A stretch of 64,000 nucleotides of DNA, taken from Lumnitzera littorea. Taxonomy: Eukaryota > Streptophyta > Magnoliopsida > Myrtales > Combretaceae. This document shows, one piece after another, positions 26,040 through 38,239 of this stretch. The notes below the pieces were generated by a model that worked only from the letters and a program-made list of their open reading frames with translations, made no database searches and was not told where the DNA came from. Numbering within the stretch: position 1 is the first letter of the stretch; each line of letters begins with the position of its first letter. The position numbers and the translations under genes were made by a program. The stretch spans positions 93,871,291 through 93,935,290 of the forward strand of contig JAMXBB010000009.1 of assembly GCA_024138015.1 (NCBI GenBank), in the 5' to 3' direction.

Positions 26040-28300
26040 TTATTGGAGGAAATGAAGTCTATTCATGCCCTTAAGAGTGAACGAACCAAGGTGAATGAGT
26101 AGGCGCTCCTTGAGTTAGCTAAGACCCTAAAAGATAGGTTGAAAACTTGGTTATGCCCCAATGAGCTAACTAACTAAGATGGATAAAGCGCTCCTTAGAT
26201 TAGCTAAAACCCTAAAGAGATGAGAAAACTTGGTTGTGCCCCTAATGAGTCAACTAACCAAGGTAAGTAAAGTGCTCCTTGAGCTATCTAAGACCTTAAA
26301 AGATTAAGAAAACTTAGTAATGCCCTAATAAGCTAAATAACCAAGGTGGGCGAAGTGCTTCTTAAGCTGGTTAAGAATCTAAAAGATTGAGGAAACTTAG
26401 TCGTACCCCTATAAGCTGACTAACTAAGGTAGGCCAAGCGCTCTTTGAGTTGGTTAAGACCATAAAAGATTGAGAAAACTTAGTTGTGCCCTAATGAGCT
26501 TACTAACCAAGGTGGTTGAAGTGCTCCATAAGTTGGCTAAGACCCTAAAGAGATGAGAAAACTCGGTCGTGCCCCTAATGAGGTAATTAACCAAGCCAAG
26601 TAAAGCACTCCTTAAGCTGGTTAAGACCCTAAAAGATAAGTTGAAAACTTAGTCGTATCTTAATGAGTTGACTAACTAAGGTGGGCGAAGCGCTCCTTGA
26701 GCTGACTAAGACCTTAAAAGATATGTTGAAAACTTAATCATGCCCAATGAACTAACTAACTATGGTGGGTGAAGCGCTTCTTGAATTAGTTAAGACCCTA
26801 AAGAGATGAGAAAACTTGGTTGTGCCCCAATGAGCTGACTAACCAAGGCGGGCAAAGTACTCCTTAAGCTGGCTAAGACCTTAAAGAGATGAGAAAACTT
26901 GGTCGTGCTCCTAATGAGTTGACTAACTAAGGCAAACAAAGTGCTTCTTGAGTTGATTAGGTTAAAAACTTAGTTGTACTACAATAAGTTGACTAACCAA
27001 GGTGGGCAAAGAACTCCTTGAGCTGGCTAAGAACCTAAAAGATATGAGAAAACATGGTCGTGCCCCAATGAATTAACTACCTAAGGCTGGAGCATCTTTA
27101 AGGTATTAGCAATCCTAACTGTTGGAATCAATTTGAGATAAACCTGATAGTACTCCTTTGAGTTGATTATCCTAGGTGAAATGGGTAAAGCGCTCCCAGA
27201 GTTAGCTAGAACTCCTAAATTAAAACCTAGTAGTGCTCCTTTGGGTCGACTAACCTAGGTGGGAGTGTCTCTTAGGCACTAGTGACCCTAGCTTTTGGAA
27301 TCGATTTGAGATAAACCTAGTAGTACTCTATTGAGCTAACTATCCTAGGTGAAATGGGTAAAGTGTTCCTAGAGCTGGTTAAAACCCCTAAATTAAAACC
27401 TGGTAGTGCTCTTTTAAGCTAACTAATCAAGGCAGGAGCATCTCTTGAGGATTAGCAACCCCAAATGAAATTAATGATGAGAAAAAGTGCCCTTTTGGGC
27501 TTGCTTAAGAGGAATTGGTAAAAGAAAGCATCCTATGGGCTCGCTTGAGAGAGATTGGTAAAAGACAGCGCCCAACAGGCTTGTTAAAAGGAATTGATGA
27601 GGAAAGGAAGCGCTCTTTGAGCTCACTAAGAGGATTCGATGAAGAGAAGCACCTTATGGGCTCACTTGAGAGAAATTGGTAAAAGAAAGCACCCAACGGG
27701 CTCATTAAGAGTACTTAGAAAAGAGAAGCGCCCTATAGGCTTGCTAAAGAAAACTTGATGAAGGGAAGCACCCTATAGGCTTACTTAAGAGGATTTGGTA
27801 AAGAGAAAGCACCCTATGGGCTTGCTTGAGAGATTCAATAAAGAGAAGCATCTTATGAGCTCGCTAAAAATCCTAAAGGAAAATGACAAAAAAAGGGTTA
27901 GCGCTTTGAAAGTTGGCTAAAACCTTAGACAGTCGAGATAGCTCCATAAAGGGTGGCTAGAACCGTAAAAAGAATTAAGGAAGGGTAAGCTCTCTAAGAG
28001 CTAGTTAGAACCCTAAAAATGAAAGATGGGACAATGCCCTAAAGGTTGGCTAAATCCCTAAAAATGAAAGATGGGATAGTGCCTTAAAGGTCGGCTGAAT
28101 CCTTAAAAATGAATAAAAGAAAGGACAGCTCTCTAAGAGTTGGCTTGAACCCTAAAAATGAAAGACGGGATAGTACCCTAAAGGTTGGCTAAATCCCTAA
28201 AAATGAAAGATGAGACAGTGCCCTAAAGGCTGGCTGAATCCCTAAAAATGAAATAAAAGAGGGGACAGCACTTTAAGACTTGACTTGAACCCTAAGAGAA
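26040..28300. repeat. Tandem-repeat field of element A (84-, 40- and 45-49-bp units)
   Basis: About 26040-27060 has an 84-bp period (TTGGTTGTGCCCCTAATGAG, then CTAACCAAGG, then a GCTCCTTGAGCTGGCTAAGA core). 27100-27480 holds longer variants. About 27480-27880 has a 40-bp period (GGCTTGCTTAAGAG...GGTAAAGAGAAGC). About 27900-28300 has 45-49-bp units (GGCTAAATCCCTAAAAATG...). It is the counterpart of 15720-17570 in element B. Confidence 0.9.
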
Positions 28301-30746
28301 GTTGATGAAGGATTAAAGAAGTAAAACAAGAAAAGCAAGGAAAGCAATTAGTTTGAAAAACTTCTTAACTTAGAAAAATATTTATAGGGAAATTATTGAA
28401 AAACCATTTGTGAAAAAGGCATTAAGGATAGGCCCCTTGATTTAAAAAAGAGTTAAAGGATATTAAAAACTGCAGTTAAGGAAGAATGATCTAGACTACT
28501 AAGGTTAATTTAAAAAATGTAACCACCTTGAAAAGGAAACGGATGAATTAAAAGCTTGGTTACTCAAATCGACATGGATTAGAAAAAAATCTTGTGACAA
28601 GCCTTTACTTTCTCTCTCTTCTTCTTTTTTTTTTTCCTTTGTCCTTTTTTCTTATTCAAAAGCTTGCCAACAATTATAAATTCTTATTTAAGGAACAAGT
28701 TTATAACCACCCATTTCTTTGGTAACCATGTAGGGTTTTTCAATGCCCCTGACCCTAAAGCTTTCTCATGAGGCTTTGTGATTTTAAAGATTCCTTTCCT
28801 AAGGAAAAAGATAATTCATGATTAATTTAGTTAAAGAGGACTTCGTTGTTAACTCTTAGTTTAGATTTCACTCTTGATTATAATCCTAAAATTATAGCTT
28901 GTTTTGCAAGTGATGCGCTTTGATCAATTCGTCAGATTTTTTTTAGTTCAACATTATGAAGTTAGTCTTTTGGTCTAAAGGTTTCAAAAAGGATTAGTGA
29001 GAAGGCTTATTTTGAAAGAAATACTTTTATTTATCCTAGGTGTATAAGTCAAGAGCCTTCAGGAAAAATTAGAAGTATGCTTCCCCTAGTTTTAAAAAAA
29101 AATTTTATTAAAGATGAATTATCTTTTAATGATCAAAAGAGCTTTTACTACGTAAGGGTAGTATTATGGGTGAGAAGGCCTTGTGTGATTCAACATTGGT
29201 AAGAGAAGCTTCATAGTAGATATAGAGATTTTGGGTTTCTGGGGTTTAGAATGTGATTCAGAGACATGTGTTTTTAGGGCTATTTGGGATTTGACTTCTG
29301 GCCTTTTAATTCGACTTGGCTGCCCCTACTAGGATGTGATAAATCTCTTGGGGCTTTCTCCTTACTCTTAGGCCCAATTTTTTGACCTCTTTTCTTCTTT
29401 CCCTCTTTTATTATTATTATTACTTTACCCCACTATCTCTTGCTACTCTTTTTTCTTTTAGCCCTAAGGATGATTGTCTTCATTAGTAAGTTTTCGCCTT
29501 TTAAGCGATTCAAGACCCTAAATCCATAGATTTCTAGTATATGGGCTTAGGTGAGGTGTGTATAAGCTTGAGATGTTTGAAAAGGAATTGGCTCTTCTTC
29601 ATTTCAAATAAAATAATTTATCAAAAGAAAAAATCATTTTTAAATTAATGTTACTTAAGCAAGCATAAACCAATTTTACCCTTATCTCCTAATCAATGAC
29701 CCTAACCTTCAAATTGTCCCATTATAGGGCGGTTTTTGACAGGGTTTAAATTTGAAAATTCTTTAAATAGGTCTAATGGGGTTAACAAGAGATAACTGTG
29801 TTTAGGATTTGAAAACGAATGCTTAACTTCATTTTAATCTATGTATCACATTTAAAGTAGACCTCCTTTAAGGAATGAGTCCAAAGTATCCTCACCTTTA
29901 CGTTACTCAACTCTCAAAGTGTTTTATAGGTTAATGTTTAGGATATAGTTTTGCCTCTTCTCATCCTAAACTTTTTAAAAGTAAGTTATCGATTTCCTAA
30001 GGAGTCTATTTTTTATTTGCCTAAGGTGAAGATTGGTTTTGTCCCCCAATTTCTCAAATCATGCCCTAGTATTTGACTTTGTGTTTTGGCTTAGTTTATG
30101 ATTGGGCTTGGCCTTTTAAGTAGAACAAGGGTTTTGGTTGGGCTACCTTTATGGCCTAAAGATTGTGTTTAGGTCAATTGCCTTGATAGGCCGTGGTTTT
30201 TGTTTGGGTAGGTTGCTTGAATGGGCCAAGGGGTTCGTGTTGGCTTCCTTAATGGGTTGAAGGGCCTTGTGTGGGTTGGAAGCCAAGTGTTTTAAGTGAG
30301 CTGCTTGAGTAGGCCGAAAGCCTATGATTATGTTGGCTCCTTAAGCCCATAAGGATTTATAGCCATCAACAGTTTTTCTTTTTATTTTTTCAATTTTTGT
30401 TTCTTTTTTCTCTTTTTATTTTAGAGAGAGAGAAAAATTAAATTTTATTTTACAAAAAATGAGAAAATAATTTACAAATAAGGATGGCAATTTTTTTATG
30501 GTTCTAATTACAAGTTTATGAGATTTTACATTTCCCTAAATGGGAGGAAACAATGGTTAGTTAAATGCTTATTGAAAGACAATTTACAAAGAAGTGAATG
30601 CTAAAGAAAGAAGAACAATGAACTAAAGAGGATTTCTATTATGTTGAAAAATCAAAATACAAAAAAGAAAGGTAGAGAACTTAGCATTTATTCTAAAACT
30701 TGATATTTATTATAGGATCTTTAGATGTGAAAAAAAAAAAAAAAAC

Positions 30747-30935
30747 CTACATCAAGTCTCGTATACAATCCTTAAGGTCTTCTATCATTTCATAAGTATC
30801 CCTATTGACCTATGCCAGAAGGGACCTTAAGGCTCGGTTGTGAGCTTTAGAACATTCAACCTTTTCCTTCAAGTAAGCAATCTCATCTTTTAGCATCTGT
30901 TCACGAATCCTAAAGATGTCCTATGTCCTATCATT
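30747..30935 (-). pseudogene. Coiled-coil protein remnant inside element A
   Basis: The minus frame reads charged, heptad-like sequence (IREQMLKDEIAYLKEKVE, then AHNRALRSLLA, then YEMIEDLKDCIRDLM) and ends at a stop (30747-30749). Two in-frame TAG codons fall where CAG would keep the frame. It lies downstream of the primer-binding site, where Ogre-type elements carry an extra ORF of unknown function or gag. I cannot place it in a named family; it may be the C-terminus of that protein. Confidence 0.55.
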
Positions 30936-31579
30936 CCCCTGATTGTTTGCTTAGTTGTTTGCCTTCCTAGGTATTTACATTTTATGGACAAGAATCAGTT
31001 ATCAATGCAACAAAAGAAAGCATGTGGAAATATGTAGATGTTAGGATCATTTGGGTTAATACATTACTCCTTAAATTGCAACCCTATTGTAATTTTCAAA
31101 AATTGATTGCATTAAAACTCTTAAATTATTAGTAGGATTGCAATTTCTTAAGGATAGTATATTAACTCAAGCTCAAATGAGAGTATATACAATTAGGGTA
31201 GGTTTTAGAAGGCCCTTAAGCTTTGTGACTTCACTTGTTTTTAGAAAACACTTTCATTGGTCACAATGAGCTTAAGTGGGGTAGCTTAGTCAACCTCGAA
31301 CGGTGGATACACCATTATGCCAGTAGCTTACACAATGGCCCTCCTCTTAGGGTCCTAAGATGGCTTAGGTTTAACTGCATTTACCCTGCATCTTTGATAC
31401 AATAAATGAACCCCTCATGTCCCAACGTATGTAGTATGCAAAATAAATAATTAAAACAAAGTATACATATGAAGTTAATAATAAATAAATAAATGAATAA
31501 ACAAATAAATAAATGACATTGGTATTTTGAAAAGGAATTTTAATTTCGAAAAGTATTTAAGTGATTAGCCCTCTTGACA

Positions 31580-31597
31580 TCTCCACTGAAGTCACTA
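31580..31597 (-). other. Primer-binding site of element A, Arg-tRNA-like
   Basis: Three bases inside the 5' LTR the minus strand reads TAGTGACTTCAGTGGAGA. From memory the Ogre-type Arg-tRNA site is TGGCGACTCCACTGGGGA, so 13 of 18 bases match and four of the five mismatches are transitions. Confidence 0.65.
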
Positions 31598-31600
31598 AAC

Positions 31601-34415
31601 TGTCGAGCCTGATTTTTTCCTCCCAATTTTTCTTATAAATTATGTTTTCTTGAAACCTTTCAATATTAAACCCTACCCATTTAATATTAATCATCAACTA
31701 TGGTTTAATGAAAACTGGTTTTTTTATATTTTGAAAACATTTTGGAGTCACCACCCGACTGAAGTTGGGAAAAACAGTTAAGTTATAACCAATTGGGTGG
31801 ATTGGTTATAACTTAGCTACTAGTCTAACGAGAAAACCAATTTTATAAAATGGTTTTTGAAGACTAATGATCTGGATCTAGGAGGTAATTTTTTAAACCC
31901 TAAACGGATACCACTTTTAATTTTTTCAAATTTAAAATTTTCCTTTTAATATACCTTTATTATGAAGTCTATCTATATGCAACTTAATTTGATTCGGAAA
32001 AGGATAAAGTGATCAATTATTTATAAAAACATAGAAAAAGGAAAAAATTCATGTTTTAAGTTGCTCTGTGCGTATGGGTACCTACATATCCGCTGTTCGA
32101 GACCAAACTTCCATAGTTCATTCATGAAAACTTTACCGTATCAATTGATTTTAATTTTGAAAAAAAGTCGGGTTTACGTTTTTTACCTGTTTTGAGTCTA
32201 TTTAAGGAAATTTTCCTAAAGGATCCTAATTAAATTTTTTTTTTTTATAGAAAGTCCTAAAAAAGGTCCTAATTTGGAAAGATGATTGGTTATTTTTCAT
32301 TTTTGGAAAAACCGTTTTTTTTTAAGTGTCAAAATGATTTTCATTCACTAACCTATTTATTTATTTTTATTTTTATTATTGCTATTTTATTATCTAATTT
32401 ATGAATTATTTATTATTTTATTTTATCTATTATGCTTTAAATAAATAAAAAAATAAACTATTCTTTTTCTTTTTTCTTGTTTTTCTCCTCTTCTCTTTTT
32501 TTTTTCTTTTTCCCCTCTTTTTTTTTTTCTCTTTTTTTTTTTTATATTTTTCAATACAAATTACAATAATAAGTAAATAAATAAATAAAAAATAAACAAA
32601 CATAAATTGAAAACTAAAATAAGGGATAAGCTTGGGCCGAGCTCTTAAGTGTGGATCGAATCTAGGTGCGGGTAGTCAAGTTGGACTCGGGTTTGGATCA
32701 GGTTCGGATCTAGACTTTCAAGTCGAGTCATTCAAAGAAGGAATAAAAGGTGGCTTTGACGTGTTAAAAGTGACTTTGGACACTAATTCATCGGGGAAAG
32801 CGAAGTTTCATGTGTTTTGGATTAGGATTGGAGGGGATAGGAGCTGGGCCATAGCCAACAGTGGCCATTTAAGAGGTAGTCGGTGTTTTGGCAGCTGTAA
32901 TAGTTATCGAGTAATGGGTTAAGTGGCTATTCGTATCAAAAGGGGGCTATGGAAAGGGGTTTTGAACCACTACAAGCTTAGCCGTGGTGGTAGTTTGGGG
33001 GTGAAAACCACCTTAGTGTGCTGGTTCACGAATTAGGTAGTTGGGCTTGTTTGTGAGTTTAGGCATGCCATAGTTGTACGGTAAAGCACGTATTCAGCAA
33101 AGATGTGGCTACAGCATATGGTAAAGAGAGATCTATAGGTCTAATGGTGCTTATGTATTAGTTGTTAATATGGGGATGTTGATGTGTGTGCATCAGTAGT
33201 TGTTTACCGCAATCGTATGTTGTATGAGTGAGAGAAAGATAGATAGTAGTGTGTGTGTGGTACGTGCATAGCTGTAGAGGACAGTAGTCAAAGGGTTTGG
33301 TGGAGAGAGGGAGAAAATTGAGTGGCTACTATGTTTAGTGGTATGTTTAGGTTATGCTATAACGTAGGGAAGGATGAAGATGAAGGTTTATCGTGTTATG
33401 TGTCGTGTGTGAGGCATTTGTCTAGAGAGAGAGAGCCAAGAGTGTATATGAGTCAATGGTTGTGTGTATTGTTTTGATAGTAAGTGAGAGAAGGGGGGGT
33501 AGTAATGGAGAGTGTGGTTGGTGGGTCAGTTTTAGCTACTGTTAAGTTGTATATGTAGGTAGTTTCGGTTAGCATAGTGGATGTGTGAGAGTAAGTTACG
33601 TGGGTTCATGTAAGAGGGATCAGTTCAAAGAGAGAGATCCCTGTAAGCAAGAGAAAGAGAGAGCGAGCTCTGTGCGTTATGTGTATCTTTTGAAAAATGG
33701 ACCACCCCCCGGTGTGTGTATGTTTTCTTTTTTTTTTTTTTAAATAAGAAAGTGAGGGAAAGAAAAGGAAAGGGGGGAAAGAAAATGTGTTGTTAAGGCC
33801 ATTCACAAAGTGTCGCGTATCACAATTAGACACGTTGCCCAGTGATGCCTTGACATGTGGTAGCATGTAGAGTACAGAAAAGGAAAAAGATAAAAGGCAT
33901 TTTTATGCCGTTAGTGAGTTTCAAATCCTTGATCTCAAACCAAACCCAAATGCAATGTCCATGTATTTATCCATTAAGCCGTTGGCCTGTATCTTGTCAA
34001 TATATGCAATTAAATTACACATATGGATAAGGTCAGCTTAGGTTAGATTCAAATCCAAACCCAAGCAAAAGCAACCCCCTCTCTACTTTTTATTTAAATT
34101 AAAAAAATTCTATTCTATTAAACTAAAAATTTATTATCTTCTAAATTCTTAAATCCATTTTTTCAATTTTTCTATTTTTTGTGACTTTTCAATTTTCTAT
34201 ATATTTTTCTAAATTTTTCCATTTTTCGTATTTTTTCTAAATTTCTAATTATTTTGTGTTTTTTCCTATTTTTCTATTTTTTGTATTTTTCCTAAATTTC
34301 TTATTTTCTTTAGTTTTCTATTTTTTTTTTATTTTTTCCTAATTTAAGACCATTTTTCTTATTCTATAAAAATTTAAAAGAAAACAAGGGGAGAGGTAAA
34401 AATAGGGTATCTACA
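31601..34415 (-). repeat. 5' LTR of element A (right copy)
   Basis: 2815 bp from TGTCGAGCCTGA to GGGTATCTACA on the plus strand, with intact TG...CA ends. Followed by the ACCCT target duplication and the resumed RNase H frame of element H. Open frames inside it (for example 32632-32922) fall in the GC-richer middle of the LTR and have no recognisable domain. Confidence 0.9.
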
Positions 34416-34693
34416 ACCCTTGACCAAGCTATCGAAGCAAAATGTTGAGTTTAAGTAGACAGACAAGGCTTAGAAAAAGTTTTGATGAGATTAAAGCTAG
34501 ATTAACCTCAACCCCTATACTAGTATTGCTTGACTTTATCAAGAAGTTTGAACTAAAATGTAATGTATCAGGAACTAGCATTGGAGCTATACTAATGCAA
34601 GATTGTTACCTATTTCATTGAAAAGCTTAGCAGAGGTATACTAAATTATTTTGCCTGCGACATTGAATTCTATGCCCCTATCCAAGCCCTTCA
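34416..34693 (+). pseudogene. RNase H first part, element H
   Basis: The frame reads PLTKLSKQNVEFK, then SFDEIKARLTSTPIL, then CNVSGTSIGAILMQ and a YTK-type block. This is the start of the RNase H domain that follows gypsy RT. The position of the catalytic D (in the D-A-S type block) reads N-V-S here. There are several stops. The frame halts at the CTTCA target duplication of the next insertion and continues at 38240. Confidence 0.88.
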
Positions 34694-37600
34694 TGTCAGG
34701 ATCCTAAAATGGGTCTAGTAGGATTACCAAAAATTTCCACAACATGTATGCACCCATGATATAAAAACCGCCTTGCAAGTCAAAGATTGCAAAACTCTAA
34801 ATGATTAATTACTAAGAATGTTGAATTGTTAATTAATTAACATATTATAGGATATAAATAACTATGGATATCTAATATTCCATAGTTCCTCACAACCGTA
34901 GAGAATCGGTATCCCCTACTAAATGATAAGATCAAATAATATAAACTTAAAATTCAAACTTATTGAAGTTACTAAATCTAAATATATAAGTAGTAGTAAC
35001 ATTTAAAGTTTCAAACGAGCAATACAATCTTTCTCTAATTCTAACCTCTAAAACATATCAATACATGCACTCAATGCTCAGCTCTTAACCCATGCCCAAA
35101 TATCTAACACCTACAAAAAAAAAAAAAAAAAAACTATTGGGGAGTAAGTTACAAGAGCTTAGTGAGTTATCCCTCATACTATAATGGCAAACAAGTTATC
35201 AAACAAATTATTACGACCATATGAATGCATGCATATACAGTATGCCAAACAATATATGTAAGTGATTGGTGTTGCATATAATATTGGATTTTAACGCTCT
35301 TTAAGATAAGGGTTGGAGATACATTGGCACCAATCATGACCGAACTCTAGCACTTGGGTTTTTAAGCATAACTTTAAATTCTGTATTTCACAAAATACAT
35401 TTTCACTTCTGAAAATCCAGTAGTACACCAAATCCCAGGCCTAGTGGTGAAGCGGCCCCGTAGTCCACACTCACACCCTACAGCGGAGATCTCTAAACTT
35501 GACTCTCAACCATACGGTTAGCTTCTCCATCACCTAATATGCCCGTAGTTCAAGTAAGGTCATATTGTAAGAGTGCACCATACAAAAACACTTTAATATA
35601 TATAAACAACCCTCGTAAGGCCTCTCTTTATCTTCGCGTGAAGTGATGGCTAGAATAAGTAATACAATGTATGGATAATGCATGACTGTTTTAATTTAAG
35701 ATAAACCAAATATAATTAAGTCAAATTATGTAGTAATCAATCAATATCAAACCATCTAAATCATGTAATAATCAATCATATAATCAAATCCTTAATTATT
35801 GTATTAAACAATATTTTTCACAGTATGCAATTAGTATCAAGCACATGCATATCCTGAATCCCTATGCATCAAGTTATTACTATTTAATTTAAGTGGACTA
35901 ACTACAAACACAAAACAAGTATAGCATCATTGGTAGTACTCACTTGACTATGACGACTTGCTCTAGTTGTAATAATCGATCGGAAGATCCTCGCCCTTGT
36001 CGAGATCACCTAATCATTACGAGACAACATGGATAATAAGTAATTAAATTAACTAACGGTTCTAGATTTCTATCTACTTAATTCTATTTAGACTACTATA
36101 AGTTTTTATTCGATTAAACCTAATTGCTAATCATATGTAACTTTTTCATTCTATTTATGATATTTACGAATTTATAATCGCTTTTCATCATTTTCAGATG
36201 TACATTCACATGGTGATGTCCATTTTGAACATTAAAACCCGTGTTTTGCGATATAGACTAAATTTATTAAAATTCAAACTATTGAAGCTTAATTATTCTT
36301 ATTGGCTAGTTTTATGTTCCATTTTAATAGTTAATGATTTTATTAGCCATTGATTCTTACACTTAAATGATCTTATGGTTTATTATTTTAGAGGTTTATT
36401 TCATCACTTATGTCATCATTTAATTATATCATTACTTACATCATCATCTATTACCAATATATATTTATCCTTATGTATTCATATACTTTACACATACATT
36501 ATATATATATATATATATATATATCTATACTTATACTTCTAACATACTAGTATTTATACTTGTGTACTCATATGTATACTAATATATATATCCGTATACA
36601 CATACGGTGACATATGTATTTTCGTATGCCTAGAGTACCCTCTTAAGAAAGCTTCACAAATTTCATATTTTTGCACTTTAAGAGCTTATTTAGTAAGGTA
36701 TGTGTATGTATAGTTAGTATACTCTTCCTTTTTGGTTATGTACATAAAGGTTATTCATTGACATGGCTTACAAAGTTTTTGTACAATTGCTTTTTCTTAT
36801 TCTTACTTATGTATATGTGCATCTATAGTATGTTTTCAAATAGTATGTTTTCAAATAGTACATACCTAGTTAGTCCATACGAATATATATACTATATGTG
36901 TACATATATTCCTACACTTATCCATATGCATAACTACACTTATATTGTGTTTTCTACCAAAATACACACATAAAATTCTTACATGTATCATCATTGTATA
37001 TGTACTCATGTATTCTATCCTTATACCTAAGTATTCCTACACTTAAGTACATATATATAAGTCAACATACCTATACATATTACATGTAAACTTCAAGCTA
37101 ACCTAACATATATAACTTGCTATTACATAAGATGAAAGAATCACATAAAACATACCTTTTGTCCTTGAAATATAAAAGTAAGTTTTGAAATTTGGAAAGG
37201 AATGCAAGGGAAAGGGGGTGACGGTTTTGATAAGAGGGGAAAAAGGGGATTTTGTTGTGTTTTTGATGTGTTTACAAGAAGATAGAAGAGGGGTCTAAAA
37301 GGAGGATGAAGCAACATCAAAAGGGGAAAAAGAAAGGGAAAAAAAAATCAAAAGAAAAGAGAAGAAAACTCTAGATGAGACACGTGTTTACTTGGTCGAC
37401 CTTTTGACTTTAGTCAACATTTGATTTGGTCAAATGTTGACTTAGTTAACTCTTTGAAATTAAATATAATTTGTGTATGCATAATGAGGTAATTAAGGAA
37501 AATTTACGAGAAAAATTAAGGAATTGAAGGGAAATGTAGAGTTTATTGAAATGATTAGTAAGAATGGTTAATAAAATCTTTCTCTAAGTACTTATATTCT

Positions 37601-38239
37601 ATATACATTATTTAGTATGGTACTTAGTGTAACTATTATGAAATATATCATTTAGGGTACTAATACTTATTACATGTAATATAAGCATAAACTAAACTCT
37701 TAACTCTATATAATACTAACCTAGTTATATATTTAGAAGATGGATGTAATCTATAATGCAATATCTTAGTCTCTAGTAGATTACTTTAGTATTATATGTA
37801 TTTATGAATGATTAAAAATTATCTTTGATCTTTTACCAATGATTTGACAAGATACTAAGAATATATTATCAACTAGGGTTTTAGGGTAAATTATAGTGAA
37901 TTAGTACTTTCATATCTTTACAGTTATAGTTTTAGGATTTTATCACTTTCGAGTGAAATCTCTAGTATTTATATACATTTAGGGTTTAAAAATTTTATAT
38001 GCGATTGAATTTTTAGTTGTTATCTTAAGGTTCGAATGAGGTTTGAGGTCAATCGTTTTAAGGTTTTCGTATGCGATTAGAGATTCAATATATAATTTAC
38101 GGTTTTTCATATTTACTTTAGGTTTTGAATTAAAATTTTAATCGATTTTAAATCTTACTGGTTCTATTGACTTCAGGAAATCATCTACAGTTTAGGGGTT
38201 TGATTCTATACTTCGAAGGCTAAATTTGCGGGGTTTACA
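34694..38239. mobile_element. Solo LTR (3.5 kb) inside RNase H of element H
   Basis: It begins TGTCAGGATCC and ends GGGGTTTACA. It is flanked by CTTCA at 34689-34693 and 38240-38244, and removing it restores the RNase H reading. No internal repeat pair or protein domain was found, so a solo LTR left by LTR-LTR recombination is the simplest reading. An (AT)n run lies at 36501-36524 and the 36.4-37.1 kb part is rich in ATAC/TATA steps. Family not recognised. Confidence 0.8.

Larger units (their letters stand above)
23142..34415 (-). mobile_element. Ogre/LARD-type non-autonomous LTR retrotransposon A (11.3 kb)
   Basis: LTRs 23142-25860 and 31601-34415 (2.7-2.8 kb) flank a 5.7-kb interior without gag-pol. 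Target duplication: ACCCC at 23137-23141 and ACCCT at 34416-34420, inside the RT-RNase H junction of element H. Orientation is minus: a site resembling the Arg-tRNA primer site lies beside the right LTR and a polypurine tract beside the left LTR. On the minus strand the interior reads a coiled-coil remnant (30747-30935), then AT-rich sequence, then tandem repeats next to the 3' LTR. Very long LTRs, an Arg-type primer site and 3' minisatellites are known traits of Ogre/Tat elements. The assignment is by these traits, not by protein domains. Confidence 0.85.

Noticed and set aside
32632..32922. Glycine-rich 96-residue frame (GSNLGAGSQVGLGFGSG...)
   Set aside because: It sits in the LTR of element A. 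The other LTR copy (about 24170-24400) has stops and indels, so it is the GC-richer middle of the LTR, not a gene.
23142..34415. Element A as a plus-strand element
   Set aside because: The primer-binding-like site is next to the right LTR, the polypurine tract next to the left LTR, and the coiled-coil remnant is on the minus strand; all three give minus orientation.
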